Source: an uncultured Flavobacteriales bacterium
GTDB taxonomy: Bacteria > Bacteroidota > Bacteroidia > Flavobacteriales_F > PHOS-HE28
Length of the DNA stretch: 64,000 nucleotides
Direction: 5' to 3'
Assembly: GCA_937872175.1 (NCBI GenBank)
Contig: CALMPI010000017.1
Span: 186,001-250,000, forward strand
Shown here piece by piece: positions 56,208 through 64,000 of the stretch. The notes under the pieces were generated by a model. It searched no databases. It was not told where the DNA came from and saw only the letters and a list, made by a program, of their open reading frames with translations. Each line of letters starts with the position of its first letter. Position 1 is the first letter of the stretch. The position numbers were made by a program, and so were the translations under genes.

Positions 56208-59200
56208 TCAGAAGCGCATCTTGCTGGTCTTGCGCCCGGCGCTCTCCAGCTCCATCAGCTTCTGCTCGTAGGCCTCCTCGGCGGCGTCCATGCGTTGCTG
56301 CAGGCGGTCGGCCAGCTCCTGCTGCTTGTGGATCACCTTGGCGGTGGTAAGGATGCGGTCCATCACCGCATGGGTGATGGCCATCTCGTTGCTCACCTTC
56401 TCGGCGAAGCGCGGCTCCAGGCTGGTGTACCAGGCGAGGTTCTCCTCCATGATGGTGAAGAGCCGCTCGGCCAGTTCGTTCGCCTTCTCCGTGCCGCCGG
56501 CCTTGTAGAAGGACTCGATCACCGGCAGCATGATGCGGTCGAAGGGCACGTTGCGCTCAGGCATCTTCTCCATGGTGAGGTCCAGCACCTTCATCGCGTC
56601 CTCCTTGCGGCCCTCTTCGGTGAGCGCGTCGGCCAGGCTGCTCAGCTGCAGGCGCAGGTTGGTGGTCATGCGCAGGATGTTCTCGTCCAGGTAGATGTCC
56701 TCCTGGCTGTCCATGTTGCCCCACACGAACTTGTTCATCACGTTGTCGAACATCACGTCGGTGCCCACGCGGCCGCTCAGGTTGGGGTTGTCGTTCTTGG
56801 TGAAGATGGGCACCAGGCGGTAGGTGAGGCCCTCCAGCTGGAAGTGGTTCTGCAGGCTCAGGTAGCTGTCGGGGCCCGTGGTGACGGCGAAGTAGATGGG
56901 GCGGTCCCAGTTGAAGTTGGCCAGCAGGTCCAGCACCATCAGCTGGTTCTTCAGCAGCACCTGCTTGTTGATCTGCCAGTCCACGTTGTCCACGATGAGG
57001 GCGGTGTCCTTCAAGGCCACGGTGCCGTTGTCCACCACCTTGGCGCTGTCCACCGGGATGCGGAACTTGTTGGTGGGGAAGTAGGCGTCCTTGGTGCCGC
57101 GCGAGAAGAGGGGTTGCATGTTGCGGTCGTTGGCCACGAAGTCCATGGCGGCCTTCACGTCCACGTACACGCCCTTCTGGTTCTGGCTGGGGATCACGGC
57201 CACGATGTCGCGGGTGCCCTGGCGGTACTTCTCGGGGGCCAGGCCGAAGGGCACCGGGGCGCTCTCGTAGGCCTGGCGGCGCATCTGGTCGATGTACCAG
57301 TCGGTGTTCAGCAGGCTCAGGTTCACGATGCGGATGTCGGTACGGATGCCCTCCACCTCCTGGGCGTACCACAGCGGGAAGGTGTCGTTGTCGCCGTTGG
57401 TGAACAGGATGGCGTTGGGGGCGCAGCTGTTCAGGTAATCGCTGGCCAGGTCGCGCGCCGGGGTGCGGATGGAGCGGTCGTGGTCGTCCCAGGTCTCCGA
57501 CATCATGTGCAGGGGCACCAGCAGGCCCAGGGCCGAGGCCAGGAGGGCGGGCACCCGTTCGCCGCGCGTGGCCTTGCCCAGCAGGTGAAAGAGCGCGAGC
57601 GCCGCACCACCGGCCACCGCGAGGTAGAAGATGGAGTAGCTCACCGCGTGGTCGTCGCCGCTGATCGTCTCCACCAGGAACTTCAGCAGACCCAGGCCCA
57701 GGCCGCCGCCCACGGCGTAGACCAGATCGCGCTGCGAGAGCGAGCGGGCCGCATCGAACAGGGCGTACACGCCGAGGCCGATCCAGATGGCGAAGGCGTA
57801 AAAGCTGCCCACGTAGGCGTAGTCGCGCTCACGTGGCTGCAGGGGCGTCTGGTTCAGGTAGATCACGATGGCGATGCCCGTGAAGAAGAACAGCAGCATC
57901 ACCACCGACCAGTCGCGCAGGTGGCGGAAGAGCTGGTACACCAGACCGATGACGCCCAGCAGCAGGGGCAACAGGTACAGCTTGTTGTAGGCCTTGTTCC
58001 AGGTCATGCTGCCGGGCAGGTTCTTCTGGCTGCCCAGGCGCTGCTCGTCGATGAGGTCGATGCCGGTGAGCCAGTTGCCGTCCACGATGTTGCCGTGGCC
58101 CTGCACGTCGTTCTGGCGGCCGGCGTAGTTCCACATGAAGTAGCGCCAGTACATCCAGTTGAGCTGGTAGTCCACGAAGTAGCGCATGTTCTCCCCGAAG
58201 GTGGGCTTGTTGATGATGGTGGGCTTGCCTTCGCGGTCGGTGGTGCGGATGGGGGTGCCTTTGAAGCGGCTCCAGGTCTTGTACTCCTCCACATGGCCGC
58301 GCTGGTTGCTGTACATGCGGGGGAAGAGCATGGTGAAGCGCGGGTCGTACACCGGTTCGGTGCCCTTGCGCGGGTCGGTGATCACGTAAGCGTGGTCGAT
58401 CTCGTGGCCGGGGTTGGCCTCCAGCCAGTGCTGGGCGGTCCAGCGGTCGTAGAACTGTTTCACGGGGCGGCCGCCCTTGGTGGCCTGCCAGGTGGCGGTG
58501 TACACCGGGGCGCCGTCCTCACGCTCGTTGCTCAGCTCGCTGTCCCAGAACTGGCCCAGCAGCAGGGGGCGGTCGCCGTACTGTTCGCGGTTCAGGTAGC
58601 TCAGCAGGTTGAAGACGTTCTCCGGGTTGTTCTCGTCGATGGGCGGGTTGGCCGTGCTGCGGATCACGATCAGGGCGTAGGTGCTGTAGCCTACGATGAT
58701 GACGGACACCCCGAGGATGATGGTGTTGACGATGTCGCGGCCCTGGCGCTGGCTCCACAACAGGCCCCACACGATGAGGCCCACCAGCAGCAGGCCGTAC
58801 ACCAGGTTGCCGGTGTTGAAGGGCAGGCCCATGTCGTTCACGAAGCGCAGCTCGAACCAGCCGGCCATCTTCACCAGGCCGGGGATGATCACCGCCTGGA
58901 TGGCGCCCAGGATCAGCGCGCTGATCACCAGGGTCCACAGCACGCCCATCGGGGTCACCTTGTGCTTCTTGAAGTAGTACACGAAGGCGATGGCCGGGAT
59001 GCACAGCAGGTTGAGCAGGTGCACGCCGATGCTGAGGCCCATGAGGTAGGCGATGAGGATGAGCCAGCGCTTGTTGTGGGGCTGGTCGGCCTCGCTCTCC
59101 CACTTCAGGATGGCCCAGAACACGATGGCGGTGAAGAAGCTGGACAGGGCGTACACCTCGCCTTCCACGGCGCTGAACCAGAAGCTGTCGCTCCAGGTGT

Positions 59201-59585
59201 AGGCCAGGCTGCCCACCAGGCCGCTGCCCAGGATGGCGATGGTGCGACCGGCGGTAAGGGCCTCCCCGTCGCGCGTGGCCAGCTTGTGGGCCATGTGGGT
59301 GATGCTCCAGAACAGGAACAGGATGGTGAAGGCACTGGCCAGGGCGCTGATCACGTTGATGGCCACCGGCACCTGCTCGGGGCTCACGAAGGCGCTGAAG
59401 GCGCGCGCCAGGATCATGAACAGGGGCGCGCCGGGCGGGTGGCCCACCTCCAGCTTGTACGCTGTGGCGATGAACTCCCCGCAGTCCCAGAAGCTGCTGG
59501 TGGGCTCGATGGTGGCGATGTAGGTGATGGCGGCCACCAGGAACACGAGCCAGCCGGTGATGATGTTGAGGCGCTTGAAGTCCAT
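56208..59585 (-). CDS. DUF2723 family polytopic membrane protein (glycosyltransferase-like)
   Basis: 1125 residues from ATG 59585 (MDFKRLNIITGW), just before the first helix. The family motif SSFWDCGEFIATAYKLEVGH with the acidic pair near residue 35, and PPGAPLFMI, are the mannosyltransferase-like loop. About 12-14 membrane helices fill the N-terminal 640 residues. The C-terminal 450 are mostly soluble and periplasmic (for example LLNTDWYIDQMRRQAYES), and end in a charged helix. The eukaryotic relative TMEM260 is an O-mannosyltransferase; a protein or glycan transferase role here is inferred. TACTTTCG (minus strand, 59657-59664) may be a -7 box. Confidence 0.88.
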   Translation of the reverse strand: MDFKRLNIITGWLVFLVAAITYIATIEPTSSFWDCGEFIATAYKLEVGHPPGAPLFMILARAFSAFVSPEQVPVAINVISALASAFTILFLFWSITHMAHKLATRDGEALTAGRTIAILGSGLVGSLAYTWSDSFWFSAVEGEVYALSSFFTAIVFWAILKWESEADQPHNKRWLILIAYLMGLSIGVHLLNLLCIPAIAFVYYFKKHKVTPMGVLWTLVISALILGAIQAVIIPGLVKMAGWFELRFVNDMGLPFNTGNLVYGLLLVGLIVWGLLWSQRQGRDIVNTIILGVSVIIVGYSTYALIVIRSTANPPIDENNPENVFNLLSYLNREQYGDRPLLLGQFWDSELSNEREDGAPVYTATWQATKGGRPVKQFYDRWTAQHWLEANPGHEIDHAYVITDPRKGTEPVYDPRFTMLFPRMYSNQRGHVEEYKTWSRFKGTPIRTTDREGKPTIINKPTFGENMRYFVDYQLNWMYWRYFMWNYAGRQNDVQGHGNIVDGNWLTGIDLIDEQRLGSQKNLPGSMTWNKAYNKLYLLPLLLGVIGLVYQLFRHLRDWSVVMLLFFFTGIAIVIYLNQTPLQPRERDYAYVGSFYAFAIWIGLGVYALFDAARSLSQRDLVYAVGGGLGLGLLKFLVETISGDDHAVSYSIFYLAVAGGAALALFHLLGKATRGERVPALLASALGLLVPLHMMSETWDDHDRSIRTPARDLASDYLNSCAPNAILFTNGDNDTFPLWYAQEVEGIRTDIRIVNLSLLNTDWYIDQMRRQAYESAPVPFGLAPEKYRQGTRDIVAVIPSQNQKGVYVDVKAAMDFVANDRNMQPLFSRGTKDAYFPTNKFRIPVDSAKVVDNGTVALKDTALIVDNVDWQINKQVLLKNQLMVLDLLANFNWDRPIYFAVTTGPDSYLSLQNHFQLEGLTYRLVPIFTKNDNPNLSGRVGTDVMFDNVMNKFVWGNMDSQEDIYLDENILRMTTNLRLQLSSLADALTEEGRKEDAMKVLDLTMEKMPERNVPFDRIMLPVIESFYKAGGTEKANELAERLFTIMEENLAWYTSLEPRFAEKVSNEMAITHAVMDRILTTAKVIHKQQELADRLQQRMDAAEEAYEQKLMELESAGRKTSKMRF

Positions 59586-59753
59586 GCGGGGAAAGGTCCG
59601 GGGGATGTTGGCCTGCCTACCCGCCACGGGATCAGGGGGTTCCGGCAAGGCGAGGGCGAAAGTACCGAATGGCGGCCGGAGGGGGACGCGCGGCGTGGTG
59701 CGACGGTGGGGGGATGGGTGCCGAGGCCCCCTCTCGGAGCCATGGACCGTTCT

Positions 59754-59786
59754 TTTGCGCGGGGTTGACGTCAATGCCTACTTTTG
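59754..59786 (+). promoter_or_regulatory. Promoter of tRNA-Gln
   Basis: TTTG (59754-59757), a 21-nt spacer, then TACTTTTG (59779-59786), a full -7 consensus. The mature tRNA begins 44 nt downstream. Confidence 0.65.
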
Positions 59787-59830
59787 CCGCGCTTTGGTGG
59801 TGCCCCACCACCCAAGCCCAGGAGCAACGA

Positions 59831-59903
59831 TGGCCGATGGTGTAACTGGCAACACGTCTGATTTTGGTTCAGAAGAGTCTAGGTTCGAGCCCTAGTCGGC
59901 CAA
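59831..59903 (+). tRNA. tRNA-Gln (anticodon TTG)
   Basis: The acceptor TGGCCGA (59831-59837) pairs with TCGGCCA (59896-59902) and the discriminator is A at 59903. The anticodon stem TCTGA/TCAGA encloses the loop TTTTGGT, giving anticodon TTG. The T arm is CTAGG-TTCGAGC-CCTAG. CCA is not encoded. Confidence 0.95.
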
Positions 59904-59910
59904 CTGGAAA

Positions 59911-59933
59911 GCCCCGCGAGATGCGGGGCTTTT
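59911..59933 (+). terminator. Rho-independent terminator after tRNA-Gln
   Basis: Stem GCCCCGC (59911-59917), loop GAGAT, stem GCGGGGC (59923-59929), followed by TTTT. It begins 7 nt after the tRNA. Confidence 0.88.
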
Positions 59934-60051
59934 CGTTGGCCGACGGCCAGGGGCGCAGCGGTCGGATGCACGGGTAGGCGCTGAGCGGGGCTTCGTGTGT
60001 TCCAGCGCCCGACCGGCCTGGCCCGTCACGCATGTAGGCAAGCCCACCAGC

Positions 60052-61617
60052 TTATTCCACCACGAATCGGGTCCCGCTGAGCCAGGTATCCGGGGTGCTG
60101 AGGTGGAGCATGTAGAGGCCGGAGTGGTAAGCTGAAATTGGAAAGCTGTAACTGGAAAGAAATGCAGGGAGCTGTTCTTCGCGGACCAACTTTCCATCGG
60201 CGCTGATGAGGCTGAGGCGGAGCGGCTGCTGACGCAGGCCCTCGGGTAGGGTGATCTCTACGGTGACATTGCCGCCACTGGCGACCGGGTTGGGGTACAC
60301 GCGCAGGGCCTCACTGAGGTTGGTGACCTGGCTTTCGATGCCGGTTATGATGTTGCAGCCCGCCTCGATGCAACCGAGACTATCCACCTTCACCACCCAC
60401 ACATCCTGGCTGAGGCCGGGCGGGTTGTTGCCACTGATGCTGCCGTAGGCGGCACCCACCGCAACGAAGCCGCCATCGGGGGTGGGCTGCACATCACGCA
60501 GGGTGCCAGCACCATCGGTCATCAGGCTGTCGTAGTAGAAGTACTCACGCATCCACAGGCTGTCGCCCTGGCTATTGGTGCGCAGCAGCAGGCCCTTGCT
60601 GTACGGTATGCCGCCCATGGTCTGGTAGTAGCGTTGCCCGCAAGCGATCAGGTCATGGCTGCCGGGTACTTCAGCCACCGCGAAGAAGCCGGTGCCAAAG
60701 AAAGCCTCACCGTAGGTTTTGTCCCAGATTGTGTTACCAGCAGTGTCGAGCTTCGCCAATTGAGGCCAGGTCTGCTGGTCGTTGCCGCCGCTGTACAACC
60801 CAGAAGCGTATACCACCATGGAATCAGACGTACTAAGGACCGCCGCATTGAATGTGTACGACTCATCTTGAAGAGATCCACGAAACTCCTGCCAGATCAG
60901 GTTGCCAACACTATCGGTGCGAATCGCCCACTGGAGGTATTTGGTGGTCGTCTGTGGATAAAACCCTCCAACGTAGAAGCCCCCATCCGGAGCGAGATCT
61001 ACCGAAGCCGAGTAATCAACGCGTGTCGGGTGGCCGTAGGTTTGCCACCACTGCACATTGCCCAGGCTGTCGGTCTTCAGCAGGAAGATGTCCTGGAAGC
61101 CCGTGGCACTGGTCACTCCTGTAAGGATGAAGCCGCCATCGGGCGTGTTCTTGTGCTGGTAAGTGATCCATTCCATCGCAATGGGTAGGATCTCGATGTA
61201 AGACAAAGGCTCGCCACTGGCACTGAACCAGTACAAGGCACTACGCATTGTATCCGTGGGGTCCACTGTCGTTCCAGCAACAGTAATGCGGCCATCGGGC
61301 AGAACGAGAGAAGAGTTCGACCATCCAGGATAGCCAGCTTTCAGCGGTGTGTCCAACCGGTAGGACGCAATCTCATCTCCGTTCTCATCGATCACCACGG
61401 TCATCAATTTCGAGCTATAGAACAGTGAATCAATCCAAGGAGAGTTGCAGACCGCAATGAACTGGCCACTGGCATTTTGTTCGATTGCCCAGGCAAATTG
61501 CGGGTTGCCCGGAAAGATGGGGTCATACCGGCGATTGAACGCTTGAGCGGCTGCACTGGAGCTAAGGCTCCAGTGCAGCACTGCCACAAGCAGCACCTTG
61601 ATGGAACGGCTGCCCAT
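60052..61617 (-). CDS. Secreted repeat protein with T9SS type A sorting domain
   Basis: 521 residues. Signal peptide ends SSSAAAQA. Residues about 28-420 are built of repeats with PDGG-x-x-x-x-G (TPDGGFILTGVT, APDGGFYVGGFY, TPDGGFVAVGAA) and LLKTDSLGNVQWWQTYG-like strands, a beta-propeller-like pattern common in Bacteroidota secreted proteins. The type A sorting domain starts ALRVYPNPVASGGNVTVEI and ends with WLSGTRFVVE. No catalytic motif was seen. It starts 3 nt after the stop of the broken upstream gene, so it is downstream in that operon and could suffer polarity from it. Confidence 0.87.
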   Translation of the reverse strand: MGSRSIKVLLVAVLHWSLSSSAAAQAFNRRYDPIFPGNPQFAWAIEQNASGQFIAVCNSPWIDSLFYSSKLMTVVIDENGDEIASYRLDTPLKAGYPGWSNSSLVLPDGRITVAGTTVDPTDTMRSALYWFSASGEPLSYIEILPIAMEWITYQHKNTPDGGFILTGVTSATGFQDIFLLKTDSLGNVQWWQTYGHPTRVDYSASVDLAPDGGFYVGGFYPQTTTKYLQWAIRTDSVGNLIWQEFRGSLQDESYTFNAAVLSTSDSMVVYASGLYSGGNDQQTWPQLAKLDTAGNTIWDKTYGEAFFGTGFFAVAEVPGSHDLIACGQRYYQTMGGIPYSKGLLLRTNSQGDSLWMREYFYYDSLMTDGAGTLRDVQPTPDGGFVAVGAAYGSISGNNPPGLSQDVWVVKVDSLGCIEAGCNIITGIESQVTNLSEALRVYPNPVASGGNVTVEITLPEGLRQQPLRLSLISADGKLVREEQLPAFLSSYSFPISAYHSGLYMLHLSTPDTWLSGTRFVVE

Positions 61618-61620
61618 CGA

Positions 61621-64000
61621 TTAGCGCAAAGCGATGAACTTGGCGCTGCTCACCAATATGCCATCGGCACGAAGCGAAACAGCATAGAACCCGCCATGGA
61701 GTTGGTCCTTGCTTAGTTCCACGATACCGCCGCTGCGGTTGATCTGTTGGGAGAGGACCGAACGGCCCAGTGCATCGCGCACCTCCAACCAGCCGGTTTC
61801 CGCACCTTCAGGGAGCTGGTAGGTCACGAAGGCCTCACCCTTGGTCGGGTTGGGATACACGCCCAGCATGTCCAGCAGGGATGCAGTGCTTGCACCCTTT
61901 CCGCCAAGGAACATTTTGGTACCCGAGCTGGGCAGGATCACCTCAGCAACCGGGCGCTCGTTGTTGGTAGCGGCCAGCCACGCCGCAGCATGGATGGCAC
62001 CTTGCCCGCTACCTGCGGCCATGGTGCTCATCGCACTTTCATCGGCGGTGGTCAATTCCCAAGGTTCCTCACCGGCTTCCAGCTTGCTCAGGTACAGGTC
62101 CTGGAAGTCCCACCAGCTATCATGATCCGCGGCCAGCTTGGCGTTCATGGCCGAGCGCGCATTGGCGAGGTCGCCATCGGCCAAGTTCAGCAGGTAGATC
62201 TGCTGGTCACTGCCCGGGACAGGGTACTGCTGATGCAAGGCAATGGCATCGGCAATGCTCACACCCGATGCGCTGTCCAAGGCCAGCGAGGTGTGGGCCA
62301 GGAGGGCCTGGCTCTGGCGGCCCATCCAGTAGGCCATTTCGCTTTCCATCAGGGTCTGCATATTGATACCGCCACCCTGCTCGTTCGCCACCAATTGCTT
62401 GTAGTAGGGGGTCAGCGCACTTTCCTCCATCAGCTTGTTCACCTCGGGTTCCAAGGGGCTGTTGGCGATCAGTGCCTGGGCCAGGTGCCAGGGGTTCATG
62501 TCGGCCAGCCGCTCGAAGACCAGCTTCCACACCTCGCTGCTCACCTTGGGCGCTACCAGCATCAGCTGGTTGCGGACCGCATAGCTGCCATTAGCGGGGT
62601 TCTGGACAAAATTCTGCAGGCCATCCGTGTTACCCCCGTCGGTCCAATCATCGTACACCGCCCTCAGCGTAGCCTGCTCGGCGGCCGAATAGGCTGCTTC
62701 ACTGGAGGCGGACGAACCACCACCGGTTAGCATCATCATGGTGCCGGTACCACATGCCGTTTGCTTGCTATATGTGAATAGGGTTGGTTGGTTGATACCG
62801 GTGAGAGGCGTTGGGTCCAAAGGCGGGTTTGTCAGGCAAGTAGGGATCACCTCCACTCCGGCTGTGGGCGCATGGTGCCAATACTGGAAGTAGAGGCCCA
62901 GGTTGTTGGCCACGTCATCCACCTGCATGTGCTCGTCGTTACCGGTGCAGTTCTGCAGGAAGGTGTTGCCTGCGGGGGAGGATTGGTTGACATCGCTCCC
63001 CTGCACATTCCCCACGCTCACTCCCGGTCCGGTAAAGGCCATGTCGAAGTCATCGTCCAGGTACCAGCTGAAGTCGTTGCACTTGAAGTGGAGGCCGTCG
63101 GTTACCAGCGGGCCGTCGTTGTCACCCTGTATGGTGACCCCCGCACTGAAAAAGCCGCCGTTGTTTCCCGTGAAGCCGCTGTAGGTATTGTTGAAGAAGC
63201 GGTTGTTGTTGTCGCCGATGGCCTTGAAGGTACTGCCCACGCAAGGGTTGGCGAAAGGCGAGCCGTAGGCGATGAAGGCGTTGTTCTCAAAGAGGATGGT
63301 CGGCGTCGCATCCAAGTAGCTGCCATACACAGGGGCCCCTAGCCCCTGACCCACCATGTCCAGGTCGGGTTCCTTGAACTCGCAGGAGGTGACCTGTGCA
63401 TTGTTGCTGCCCCAGATGCCGAGGCCATGGCCACAGTTGGCGAAGAAGGCTCAATGGACCCGGACCATCTTGGCGCTGGGAACGTTGTTGGCCAGCACAC
63501 CTTCCTGTAAGCTGCTGAAGCTCGGTGAGCGCGGATTCGTGGGAAGCCCGGCGTAGGCATCGACGATCCGTAGGTCCGTGTTGACGCTTTCGATCCCCAC
63601 ACCCCAGGCGGCGACGTTGTTCACGTCCAGTCCGCTGTGCGATCCGTCGAACACACACCCCCTCACCCAGATGCGAGGGTAGTTGCTCACGTAGAGATGC
63701 ACCTTGGGGGTCTTGTCGGAATAGTTGAGCGGCCCGGTGGTGAGGAAATCGCACTCCCAGAACTTGGTCACCGTGAAGTCATTCGCGCAGCCGCCACCGC
63801 TGCCGCAGGAGTAGGGCCTGAGGACGACATCATGGATGTTGTTCTCGAAGATGGCATTGGTGCAGATCACCCGGGCACCGCGCTGGGTGGCTGTGCTGCC
63901 GATGGGGTCGTTGATGTCAGCATTCGCGGCCAACACCCCCACAAAGGCGTTCTTGATGGTGGCCCCGGTGGCCAGTTCCACAGTGGCTTGATTGCCCGGA
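61621..64000 (-). pseudogene. Large T9SS type A cargo (parallel beta-helix type) interrupted by an in-frame UGA; 5' end outside the window
   Basis: One reading frame runs from the window edge to 61621, broken only by TGA at 63451-63453. Protein similarity of style continues on both sides: AKMVRVH, then stop, then AFFANCGHGLGIWGSNNAQ, both in short beta-helix-like rungs rich in Asn and Gly (GSHSGLDVNNVAAWGVGI before, FFNNTYSGFTGNNGGFF after). After the rungs (to about 62950) comes a helical region, then a type A sorting domain (GVYPNPTKGEAFVTYQL, ending SSAKFIALR). UGA is one base from UGG (Trp). It could be a true nonsense mutation, a sequencing error or, less likely, readthrough. The last 578 residues still form an ORF from ATG 63357 but would lack a signal peptide. 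Confidence 0.75.

Noticed and set aside
56295..59768. Long open frame opposite the DUF2723 gene
   Set aside because: Composition (HVEV/GDGHAV-like) is an antisense echo of a membrane protein. The minus strand carries the recognised family.
63357..63450. Reading the downstream fragment from ATG 63357 as an independent gene
   Set aside because: The same frame continues upstream with matching sequence style to the UGA, and no signal peptide follows the ATG, so a broken single gene explains it better.

Overview
The window is GC-rich (roughly two thirds G+C by eye) chromosomal DNA from a member of the Bacteroidota, most likely Flavobacteriales. The evidence is consistent: seven proteins end in type IX secretion (T9SS) sorting domains, three are PorP/SprF-family partners, one is PorE-like, murF is fused to alr, the families DUF4270 and DUF2723 are present, Shine-Dalgarno sites are absent, and several promoters fit the Bacteroidota pattern (TTG/TTTG, about 17-21 nt, then TAnnTTTG). 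UGA is used as an ordinary stop codon. No phage, plasmid, insertion sequence, rRNA or CRISPR was seen.

Layout. 1-7 kb holds the end of an S41 protease, then surface-glycan genes (O-antigen ligase, GT9 and GT2 transferases) and a secreted subtilase. 7-10 kb carries the MurF-Alr fusion coupled to thymidine kinase. 10-15.6 kb is a rightward series (unknown protein, M28 peptidase, rsmI, secreted unknown, quinone-oxidoreductase-like) followed by small genes. 15.6-20.3 kb reads leftward: panC, then panD, a YbhN-type membrane protein, a heptose-1-phosphate adenylyltransferase, an unknown gene and radA. 20.4-24.5 kb reads rightward: a half-size glycogen-synthase-like protein, a DUF4270 lipoprotein and glmS. 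24.5-31 kb has a TM2 protein, superoxide dismutase, a small Ala-rich lipoprotein, a second S41 protease, dCMP deaminase, tRNA-Leu, a T9SS cargo and glycyl-tRNA synthetase.

31.4-55.6 kb is the centrepiece, one rightward block of surface-adhesin and secretion genes. It has three consecutive pairs of a type-B T9SS cargo followed at once by a PorP/SprF-type outer-membrane protein. The cargos are 337, 3127 and about 2754 residues. The first giant carries about 33 SprB-type repeats; the second carries about 30 repeats of another kind. A PorE-like protein (TPR, beta-propeller, CarboxypepD-like, OmpA) and a secreted rhodanese follow. The likely product is a set of giant surface adhesins (gliding, adhesion or biofilm), each with a dedicated partner, plus one envelope-anchoring part of the secretion machine.

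55.6-64 kb reads mostly leftward: a polysaccharide deacetylase, a large DUF2723 membrane protein, tRNA-Gln (rightward) with its own promoter and terminator, and two type-A T9SS cargos. The upstream one of these is broken by an in-frame UGA and runs off the window.

Features that ordinary annotation would miss include a palindromic repeat inserted in frame inside radA, a second palindromic element beside tRNA-Leu, a four-unit higher-order duplication inside the SprB-like giant, a subtilase lacking the canonical catalytic Asp, and a perfect palindrome sitting in a promoter.
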